Made by a program: the position numbers and the translations under genes. A stretch of DNA of 64,000 nucleotides from contig NZ_SWCI01000013.1 of NCBI RefSeq assembly GCF_005116715.1, positions 24,879-88,878 of the forward strand, written 5' to 3'. The DNA comes from Ferrimonas sediminicola. Lineage in GTDB: Bacteria; Pseudomonadota; Gammaproteobacteria; Enterobacterales; Shewanellaceae. This document shows, piece by piece, positions 7,392 through 14,040 of this stretch (positions are counted from its first letter, which is position 1; each line of letters begins with the position of its first letter). Under the pieces are notes generated by a model that was given only the letters and a program-made list of their open reading frames with translations, was not told the DNA's origin and did not search any database.

Positions 7392-10300
7392 ATGCTGGAA
7401 AAAATCATTGAGGCCTCCATCCGTCAGCGAGTGATGGTGCTGGTGGTGATGGCGGTGATCGCCCTGGTGGGCTGGCAGGCGCTGCGTACCACCCCCCTGG
7501 ACGCCCTGCCGGATCTGTCTGACGTGCAGGTGATCGTCAAGACCCCCTACCCGGGGCAGGCGCCGCAACTGGTGGAGGAGCAGGTGACCTACCCGCTCTC
7601 CTCGGCGATGCTGGCGGTGCCCGGTGCCAAGACGGTGCGGGGTTACTCCTTTTTCGGCGACTCCTATGTCTACGTGATCTTCGAGGATGGCACCGACATC
7701 TACTGGGCCCGTTCCCGGGTCCTGGAGTATCTGTCCCAGGTGCAGGGGCAGCTGCCTGCCGCCGCCCGGCCCGAGCTTGGGCCCGACGCCTCCGGGGTGG
7801 GCTGGGTGTTTGAGTATGCCCTGGTGGATCGCAGCGGCCGGCATGACCTGGCCCAGCTGCGCAGCCTGCAGGACTGGTACCTGAAGCTGGAGCTGCAGAG
7901 CGTGGCCGGGGTGTCCGAGGTGGCCACCATCGGCGGCATGGAGCAGAGCTACCAGGTGGTGGTGGATCCCCACAAGCTGGCTCTCTACAGGCTGGACATT
8001 GGCCGGGTGAAGATGGCCATCGACCGGGCCAACGCCGAAGTGGGCGGCTCTGTGGTGGAGATGGCGGAAGCGGAGTACATGATCCGCTCCAAGGGCTACC
8101 GCCAGAGCCTGGCGGATTTCGCCGAGATCCCCCTGGGGGTGGTCTCAGAGGCCGGCAATCCGGTGCTGCTCAAGGATGTGGCCACCCTGCGCCTGGGGCC
8201 CGCCGCTCGCCGCGGCATGGCCGAGCTCGATGGCGAGGGTGAAGTGGTGGGGGGGATCATCGTCATGCGCTACGGTGAGAACGCCCTGGCCACCATCGAT
8301 GCGGTCAAGGCCAAGCTGGCCACCCTGAAGGCAGGGCTGCCGGAGGGGGTGGAGGTGGTGACCACCTACGACCGCTCCCAGCTGATCCTCAACTCGGTGG
8401 ACAACCTCAAGCACAAGGTGATCGAGGAGATGGCGGTGGTGGGCCTGGTGTGCCTGCTGTTTCTGCTTCACGCCCGCTCTACCCTGGTGGCGGTGATCAC
8501 CCTGCCACTCTCCATCCTGGTCAGCTTCATCATCATGGGCCGGATGGGGGTCAACGCCAACATCATGAGTCTGGGGGGGATCGCCATCGCCATCGGGGCG
8601 GTGGTGGACGCCGCCATCGTCATGGTAGAGAACGCCCACAAGCACCTGGAACATTTCCGTGCCGACAAGGGGCGTGAACCCCTTGAGCGGGAGCGTTGGG
8701 AGCTGATGAAGGAGGCCTCGGTGGAGGTGGGCCCAGCGCTGTTCTTCAGTCTGCTGATCATCACCCTGAGCTTCATGCCGGTGTTTGTGCTGGAGGCCCA
8801 GGAGGGGAGGCTGTTCCACCCCCTGGCCTACACCAAGACCTTCGCCATGGCGGCCTCGGCGCTGCTGGCGATCACCCTGATCCCGGTGTTGATGGGCTAT
8901 TTCATCCGTGGCCGCATCCCCGACGAACGCAAGAACCCCATCAGCCGGCTGCTGATCGCCCTCTACCGGCCCTCACTGGGGCTGGTATTGCGCTTCCCCA
9001 AGATCACCCTGGTGCTGGCCGTTGCCGCCCTGGTGAGTGCCTGGTATCCCACCAGCCGCCTGGGATCGGAGTTTATGCCGGAGCTGGAGGAGGGGGACCT
9101 GCTCTACATGCCCACCACCCTGCCCGGGGTGAGCGCCGGTAAGGCGGCGGAGCTGTTGCAGCAGACCGACCGGCTGATCAAGACCATTCCCGAGGTCAAA
9201 CGGGTGTTCGGCAAGGTGGGCCGGGCGGAGACTGCCACGGATCCTGCCCCCTTGACCATGCTGGAGACCACCATCATGCTCAATCCCAGGGAGAGCTGGC
9301 GACCGGGGATGACCCTGGAAGGGATCATCGACGAGCTGCAACGCACCGTCAAGGTGCCCGGCGTCACCAATGCCTGGGTGCAGCCGATCAAGACTCGCAT
9401 CGACATGCTATCCACCGGCATCAAGACCCCCATCGGCATCAAGATCTCCGGCGCCGATGTCGATGAGCTGCAGCGCATCGGCGGGCAGATCGAGGCGATC
9501 CTCACGCCGCTGACCGGCACTGTCTCCGCCTTCGCCGAACGGGTGGGGGGCGGCCGCTACATCGACATTGAGCCCAAGCTGGAGGTGGCGGCCCGCTACG
9601 GCCTCAGCCTGGACGACGTGCAGAATGTGGTGCGGCTGGCCATCGGCGGCATGCAGATCGGCGAATCGGTGCAGGGGGCGGAACGCTACCCCATCAACCT
9701 GCGCTACCCCAGGGCGCTGCGGGACGACATCAACAAGCTCAAGGCTCTGCCGGTGGTCACCGCCAGCGGCCACTACATCCCCCTGTCCAACGTGGCCGAT
9801 ATCAGTATCAGTGACGGCGCCCCCATGCTCAAGAGTGAGAATGGCCGTCTCATCTCCTGGGTGTTCGTGGACATCAAGGGGATCTCCATCGGCGAGTACA
9901 TCGATCAGGCCCGTCAGGCCCTGGATGGCCAGTTGAAGCTGCCGCCCCGATACAGCGTCAGCTTCGCCGGCCAGTATGAGTATATGCAGCGGGTGGAGGC
10001 CAAGATGGTCCAGGTGATTCCCATGACGTTGGCGGTGATCTTCCTGCTGCTGATGCTCACCTTCGGTTCCACCCTGCAGGCGGGGATCATCATGCTCAGC
10101 CTGCCCTTTGCCCTGGTGGGATCCGCCTGGCTGCTCTACCTGCTGGAGTACAACCTGTCGGTTGCGGTGGCGGTGGGAATGATCGCCCTGGCCGGGGTGG
10201 CGGCGGAGTTTGGCGTGGTGATGCAGGTCTATCTGAACAATGCCATCAAGGCCAAGCGCCGGGCCGGGAGCTTCGACTCGGAGACGGATCTGCGCGATGC

Positions 10301-10532
10301 CCTGATGGAGGGGGCGGTGATGCGCATCCGGCCCAAGGCGATGACCGTGGCCACCATCTTTTTCGGCCTGCTGCCGATCATGTGGGGAGCCGGTTCCGGC
10401 AACGACGTGATGCAGAAGATCGCCGCCCCCATGGTGGGGGGGATGGTGACTGCGCCGCTGCTGTCGCTGTTTGTGATTCCCGCCCTCTACCTGCTGATCT
10501 ACAGGAGGGAGTTTAAAGGGGAGGAGGCATGA
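7392..10532 (+). CDS. cusA: Cu(I)/Ag(I) efflux RND pump CusA
   Basis: This inner-membrane proton-driven pump has 1046 residues, matching E. coli CusA (1047). Two six-helix membrane blocks alternate with two large periplasmic loops. The heavy-metal RND motif GAVVDAAIVMVENAHKHLE lies in the first block. The Met-containing segments LLYMPTTLPG, LTMLETTI and RIDMLSTGIKTPIGIK match the regions that hold the three-methionine Cu(I)/Ag(I) site in CusA. This favours monovalent ions over the Zn/Co/Ni of CzcA. AGGAGG precedes the ATG, and the stop overlaps cueR by four bases. Confidence 0.96.
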   Translation: MLEKIIEASIRQRVMVLVVMAVIALVGWQALRTTPLDALPDLSDVQVIVKTPYPGQAPQLVEEQVTYPLSSAMLAVPGAKTVRGYSFFGDSYVYVIFEDGTDIYWARSRVLEYLSQVQGQLPAAARPELGPDASGVGWVFEYALVDRSGRHDLAQLRSLQDWYLKLELQSVAGVSEVATIGGMEQSYQVVVDPHKLALYRLDIGRVKMAIDRANAEVGGSVVEMAEAEYMIRSKGYRQSLADFAEIPLGVVSEAGNPVLLKDVATLRLGPAARRGMAELDGEGEVVGGIIVMRYGENALATIDAVKAKLATLKAGLPEGVEVVTTYDRSQLILNSVDNLKHKVIEEMAVVGLVCLLFLLHARSTLVAVITLPLSILVSFIIMGRMGVNANIMSLGGIAIAIGAVVDAAIVMVENAHKHLEHFRADKGREPLERERWELMKEASVEVGPALFFSLLIITLSFMPVFVLEAQEGRLFHPLAYTKTFAMAASALLAITLIPVLMGYFIRGRIPDERKNPISRLLIALYRPSLGLVLRFPKITLVLAVAALVSAWYPTSRLGSEFMPELEEGDLLYMPTTLPGVSAGKAAELLQQTDRLIKTIPEVKRVFGKVGRAETATDPAPLTMLETTIMLNPRESWRPGMTLEGIIDELQRTVKVPGVTNAWVQPIKTRIDMLSTGIKTPIGIKISGADVDELQRIGGQIEAILTPLTGTVSAFAERVGGGRYIDIEPKLEVAARYGLSLDDVQNVVRLAIGGMQIGESVQGAERYPINLRYPRALRDDINKLKALPVVTASGHYIPLSNVADISISDGAPMLKSENGRLISWVFVDIKGISIGEYIDQARQALDGQLKLPPRYSVSFAGQYEYMQRVEAKMVQVIPMTLAVIFLLLMLTFGSTLQAGIIMLSLPFALVGSAWLLYLLEYNLSVAVAVGMIALAGVAAEFGVVMQVYLNNAIKAKRRAGSFDSETDLRDALMEGAVMRIRPKAMTVATIFFGLLPIMWGAGSGNDVMQKIAAPMVGGMVTAPLLSLFVIPALYLLIYRREFKGEEA

Positions 10533-10918
10533 AGATAGGTCAGGTCGCCCGGGAGACCGGGCTCAGTGTCAAGACCCTCCGTTACTACCACGACATCGGC
10601 CTGGTGGCCGCCCCCCGGGGTGACAACGGCTATCGGGCCTATGGGGCCACCCAACTGAGCCAGCTGCAGTTTGTGGCCAGGAGCAAGGCGCTGGGGTTCT
10701 CCCTGGAGCAGTGTGCCGCCCTGCTGGCCCTCAATGCCAGTGAGCAGAGAACCGCCGGCGAGGTGAGGGCGATGGCGTCTGAGCAACTGGGGCTGGTGCG
10801 TGAAAAGCTGGCTCAACTGCAGTCGCTGGAGCGGCGCCTGTCGGAACTGGTGGGCGAGTGTCGGGGCGGTACCAGTGCCCACTGCAGCATCCTCGATTCT
10901 CTTAATGGCAAGGGGTGA
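10529..10918 (+). CDS. cueR: CueR-type MerR-family copper-responsive regulator
   Basis: The protein has 129 residues. The N-terminal winged helix-turn-helix is IGQVARETGLSVKTLRYYHD, followed by a dimerisation coiled coil. The metal loop near the C-terminus has Cys111 and Cys119 separated by seven residues (C-RGGTSAH-C), the spacing of the Cu(I) site of CueR (Cys112/Cys120). The gene overlaps the cusA stop (ATGA), so the regulator is made from the operon it is predicted to control. Its likely targets in the window are the 19-bp-spacer promoters at 5729 and 11956. The C-terminus lacks the extra CysCys of some CueR proteins. Confidence 0.88.
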   Translation: MKIGQVARETGLSVKTLRYYHDIGLVAAPRGDNGYRAYGATQLSQLQFVARSKALGFSLEQCAALLALNASEQRTAGEVRAMASEQLGLVREKLAQLQSLERRLSELVGECRGGTSAHCSILDSLNGKG

Positions 10919-10937
10919 TGACGCCCTAGGATGACGA

Positions 10938-10965
10938 GGCCGACCCTTCGGGGCCGGCCTTTTTT
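10938..10965 (+). terminator. Terminator of the cusBA-cueR operon
   Basis: A GC-rich stem (GGCCG.CCC against GGG.CGGCC with one mismatch) and a TTCG tetraloop are followed by six T residues, 20 bp after the cueR stop. Confidence 0.92.
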
Positions 10966-11114
10966 ATGGACCGCCCCTGACGGTGACGTGGCCGGCGGTG
11001 ATCTGATGAGGCGGGCGCCGGAGAAGGGACGGAAATCACCGGCATCATCCAGTGGCATACCGCGCCAGGAGTAGGATTGATATTCCGGCGGGATGGCGTC
11101 GTTATGGGCAGGGA

Positions 11115-11137
11115 GAAAAAAGGCGGCCGAAGCCGCC
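11115..11137 (-). terminator. Terminator of the DUF2057 gene (minus strand)
   Basis: On the minus strand GGCGGC-TTCG-GCCGCC is followed by six T residues. It lies 9 bp beyond the stop of the gene at 11146. The bases between 10966 and 11114 hold no supported gene. Confidence 0.9.
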
Positions 11138-11145
11138 AAGGTTGG

Positions 11146-11571
11146 TCAGAAAGTGAGGCTGCTTCTGGCCAGCACGGCCATCAGCTGGCTCTGGGTCAGC
11201 AGGGTATGCTCCACGGCGCCGGTGTCGCTGCGCAGGCTGATGGTAGGCTGGCGGGCAAACTGGCGTACTTCGGCATCGCTGCGCAGATCCGGCAGCTTGA
11301 GTCTGTAGACCTGGTCCTCGCTGGCTCTGAAGCTCAGGTAGAGGGGCTCTGAGCTGACAAATTCATGATCTTCCGCGTTGGGCTTCAGCAGTTCGGCGTA
11401 GCGCAGTTCCAGAATCTGCAGTCCGTTCTCCAGGGACAGGGTGCTGCGGTAGCTGGGCACCGCTTCGCCGTTGACCCGGTTGACCCACATTGAGGAGGGC
11501 AGCTCCAGGGTGGCGGCGTTCGCCAGGGCAGACAGCAGGCTGAGCAGAGTGGCTGAAATCAGGGCTTTCAT
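11146..11571 (-). CDS. DUF2057 (YccT-like) exported protein
   Basis: The protein has 141 residues from the ATG at 11571, which has GGAG nine bases upstream. An ATG 15 bp earlier overlaps that ribosome site and is unlikely. The signal peptide is MKALISATLLSLLSALANAA. The mature part matches the DUF2057/UPF0319 pattern: an N-terminal strand with LELP, a W-V-N-R-V segment, G-LQILELRY and a late Y-L-S-F-R region. The family has no firm function. It lies between two copper-island parts but has no metal-ligand motif, so a link to copper is only positional. Confidence 0.7.
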   Translation of the reverse strand: MKALISATLLSLLSALANAATLELPSSMWVNRVNGEAVPSYRSTLSLENGLQILELRYAELLKPNAEDHEFVSSEPLYLSFRASEDQVYRLKLPDLRSDAEVRQFARQPTISLRSDTGAVEHTLLTQSQLMAVLARSSLTF

Positions 11572-11622
11572 AAGGTGTTTCTCCATAAAGATTCGTCAAT
11601 GTGATCGGTGATGTTACGAATC

Positions 11623-11949
11623 TCAGGAGATGGGGGGGCGCAGCCTCCTCAGCGGCGGTGTGGGATACTCCGCCGGCAGTTGAAAGGGGGGCGGAATGCT
11701 TCCCGAACAGGGTAGCGGCGAGATCCCGACAGGCAGCAGGACCGCCGCCGCCACCAGCACGCACCCCGACTGGCACTGATCACAGGGCGATGCGTCGGTG
11801 TGATGCATCACCGTGGTGCAGGCCAGTGGCTCACCGGCAGGCATCCGGTGAGCAGGCAGGGCTCGGGCGGGCTGAACCAGGCTGAGGGTCAGCAGCGTCA
11901 ACAGCATGGTGAGCCACAGCCGGTTCTTTCGGGAAGCATTCCTAAACAT
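11623..11949 (-). CDS. Small exported Cys-rich protein, copper-island paralogue 3
   Basis: The protein has up to 108 residues with a signal peptide, a Cys/His cluster (CTTVMHHTDASPC then CQSGC) and a C-terminus RRLRPPIS that repeats the RPPI tail of the products at 4195 and 5330. It is read from the opposite strand at the far side of the cus operon. Its promoter at 11956-11986 is a textbook CueR-type element. If transcription starts about 7 bp after the -10, the message would begin at the ATG at 11949. Translation is then either leaderless or starts at the ATG at 11907, which would leave a compact signal peptide MLLTLLTLSLVQPARA. Binding of Cu(I) is inferred from composition and context. Confidence 0.72.
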   Translation of the reverse strand: MFRNASRKNRLWLTMLLTLLTLSLVQPARALPAHRMPAGEPLACTTVMHHTDASPCDQCQSGCVLVAAAVLLPVGISPLPCSGSIPPPFQLPAEYPTPPLRRLRPPIS

Positions 11950-11955
11950 GGTGCC

Positions 11956-11986
11956 AGGGTAAAGCCTCCCGCCGCGGGAGGGTCAA
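11956..11986 (-). promoter_or_regulatory. CueR-type promoter of copper-island paralogue 3
   Basis: On the minus strand TTGACC and TACCCT are separated by exactly 19 bp. The perfect dyad CCTCCCG-CGG-CGGGAGG overlaps the end of the -35 and is centred near the eighth base of the spacer. This is the same geometry as the E. coli copA promoter. Confidence 0.8.
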
Positions 11987-12030
11987 GGGGCGGCGGACGA
12001 GGAATCGTCTGCCGGGACGGCCGATCCTGT

Positions 12031-12750
12031 TTACTTGTGCCGGCAGGCGGCCAGGCGGTCAAACGCCTCCCCGTCGCTGGGCACCGGCAGCTGGTGTTTG
12101 CCGGCGTAGTAGCGGCGGGAGAACACCTGGAAGAAGGCGTCCATCACCTCGGCGGCGTCGGGCTCGCCCGCCAGCTCCAGCACCATGGCCGCTACCTCGG
12201 CAGTGGCCAGCTGGTGATGGTGAACCGCTTCCCGCAGCTTGTAGTTGCTCAGCCGCTCCGGGTTGATGCTGAGTACCGGCATCCGCTTGAGGTAGGGGCT
12301 CTTGAAGTAGATCTTACGCGCCTGGGCCCAGGTGGCGTCCAGCAGCACAAACAGCGGCCGCTTGCCTTGTGGGCAGGGCAGCGGGGCTTCCACCACCGGC
12401 TGGTCGTCCACGTAGGCGTCGGGAAACACCAGGTAGGGTTGCCAGCGCGGATCGGCCAGGTAGGCCAGCATCTGCGGATCCGGCTCGGTGCGGTCCCAGA
12501 CGAAGGCGGCGGTGTCCGGCAGGATCTCGGCGATGAGGCGACCGGTATTGGTCGGTTTCATCGGCTCCTTGCGGTGCATGATCAGGCAGAACGCTGGTGC
12601 GACCCGCTGTGGCAGACGGTAGCGGCAGGCGCAGTGGCTCTGGGCAATCTGGCAGCGCGGACAGCGCGCCACGGTGGCCCCCCGCGATTGGTAGGGTTTG
12701 CTGGACTGGGCCACCAGCCTGGCCCGCAGGGTGAGCACCGCGTTGTCCAT
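12031..12750 (-). CDS. DTW-domain tRNA-uridine aminocarboxypropyltransferase
   Basis: The protein has 239 residues. The DTW signature appears as LLDATWAQARKI. An N-terminal cysteine cluster (RCPRCQIAQSHCAC) fits the zinc-binding knuckle of the family. Members such as E. coli TapT (YfiP) transfer the aminocarboxypropyl group of S-adenosylmethionine to uridine 47 of tRNA to make acp3U. The ATG at 12750 is chosen because GGACAG lies just upstream; a GTG two codons earlier is possible. It starts 3 bp after the stop of the permease gene at 12753 and is probably cotranscribed with it. Confidence 0.85.
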   Translation of the reverse strand: MDNAVLTLRARLVAQSSKPYQSRGATVARCPRCQIAQSHCACRYRLPQRVAPAFCLIMHRKEPMKPTNTGRLIAEILPDTAAFVWDRTEPDPQMLAYLADPRWQPYLVFPDAYVDDQPVVEAPLPCPQGKRPLFVLLDATWAQARKIYFKSPYLKRMPVLSINPERLSNYKLREAVHHHQLATAEVAAMVLELAGEPDAAEVMDAFFQVFSRRYYAGKHQLPVPSDGEAFDRLAACRHK

Positions 12751-12752
12751 GA

Positions 12753-13985
12753 TCACTGTCCGAATACCGGCAGCAGTTGCAGTTTACTGGCGATCTCGCA
12801 CAGGGCCACCGTCAGGCCGAAGCCGATCACCAGCACGATGGCGCCCCGGCCGCCCGGTGCCCGGTAGCCGTCCCGGTGACGGCGGCGCACTTCGCGGGCC
12901 ATCAGTGCCGGTACGATGGCGGCCCACAGGGTGGCGGCCAGGCCGGCGAAGCCGATGGCGTAGATGAAGCCGTGGGGCCAGGCCAGCGCCAGCAGCAGCG
13001 GCGGCAGGAAGGTGATGGCGGCGCTCTTGCTGCGGCCGGCCGCCGAGTTGTCGAAGCCAAATAGGTCGGCGATGAAGTCAAACAGCCCCAGGGTGACCCC
13101 GAGGAAGGAGCTGGCCACCGCCAGGTTGGCAAACAGCGACAGCATGGCGCCCAGGTTGCCGCCGTCACTGTGCTCTAGCGCCGCCACCAGATCCCCCATG
13201 TTGCCTCCCGCCTGGATCACCGGCAGCATCTGCTGCTGGCTGAGGTTGCCGAAGGTGAGGGTCAGCCACAGCAGGTAGATGGTGAACGCCAGGCCGGTTC
13301 CCGCCAGCAGGGCGGTGGCGATGCGCCTGGGCTGCTTGCCATAGTATTTCACCAGGCTGGGCACGTTGCCGTGGTAGCCGAAGGAGGCCAGCATGAAGGG
13401 CAGGGCCGCCAGGCCGAAGATGGCGTACTCCTGGCCCTCGGCCGCCTCCGGCCACAGGTTGGTCGCCTCGATGCCGGGAGCGAGATCCAGGGTGGAGGCG
13501 GCGAAGGTGAGCAGCATGGCGCCGATCATGACGGTGCTGAGGCGATCCACCGCGCCCGCGCCCAGCCAGACGATGGCCGCCAGCACCCCGGCGAAGCAGA
13601 GCGCGGCCGGTTTGGCGGACAGCGCCAGCCCCAGGGTGGCGGAGGCGCCGTGGCTGACGATGGAGCTGCCGCCACTGATGTAGGCGTAGGTGAGGATGTA
13701 GAGCACGAAGGCGATGGAGATCCCGTTGGCCACCCGCCAGGAACGGCCCAGGGTGTCTCCTACCATGGAGTCGAAGCTGGCGCCTACGGGAAAGTGGAGG
13801 TTGGTTTCCAGCACGAACAGGCCGGAAAGCAGCATGCACAGCCAGGCAAAGGCCAGCATCATCAGGCTGTAGCCGTACCACATGCCGGCGCCGGTCACCG
13901 GCAGGGAGAACATGCCGGCTCCCACTGTGGTGGCGGCGATGATCATGGCCCCGCCAAGGAGGCCGGGGGAGGTGGGTTGTTTCAT
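12753..13985 (-). CDS. Aromatic amino acid permease (Mtr/TnaB/TyrP family)
   Basis: The protein has 410 residues with about eleven hydrophobic helices. The N-terminal LLGGAMIIAATTVGAGMFSLP is the substrate-contact helix motif of the hydroxy/aromatic amino acid permease family. The NGISIAFVLYILTYAYIS segment is especially close to the tryptophan permeases Mtr and TnaB, so tryptophan is the likeliest substrate, driven by proton symport. A strong terminator-like hairpin ends only 15 bp before the ATG, which leaves no room for a promoter downstream of it. Expression must read through this hairpin from the plsB side or start within it. Confidence 0.88.
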   Translation of the reverse strand: MKQPTSPGLLGGAMIIAATTVGAGMFSLPVTGAGMWYGYSLMMLAFAWLCMLLSGLFVLETNLHFPVGASFDSMVGDTLGRSWRVANGISIAFVLYILTYAYISGGSSIVSHGASATLGLALSAKPAALCFAGVLAAIVWLGAGAVDRLSTVMIGAMLLTFAASTLDLAPGIEATNLWPEAAEGQEYAIFGLAALPFMLASFGYHGNVPSLVKYYGKQPRRIATALLAGTGLAFTIYLLWLTLTFGNLSQQQMLPVIQAGGNMGDLVAALEHSDGGNLGAMLSLFANLAVASSFLGVTLGLFDFIADLFGFDNSAAGRSKSAAITFLPPLLLALAWPHGFIYAIGFAGLAATLWAAIVPALMAREVRRRHRDGYRAPGGRGAIVLVIGFGLTVALCEIASKLQLLPVFGQ

Positions 13986-14000
13986 CGGGTATCCAGAGTC

Positions 14001-14023
14001 AAAAAGGGCCCAGCAGGGCCCTT
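14001..14023 (-). terminator. Intrinsic terminator after plsB, abutting the permease start
   Basis: On the minus strand AAGGGCCC-TGCT-GGGCCCTT is followed directly by more T residues, giving a run of five. It sits 17 bp after the plsB stop and 15 bp before the permease ATG. It may act as a partial terminator or attenuator. Confidence 0.85.
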
Positions 14024-14040
14024 GTGGAAGGGTGGCGCCT

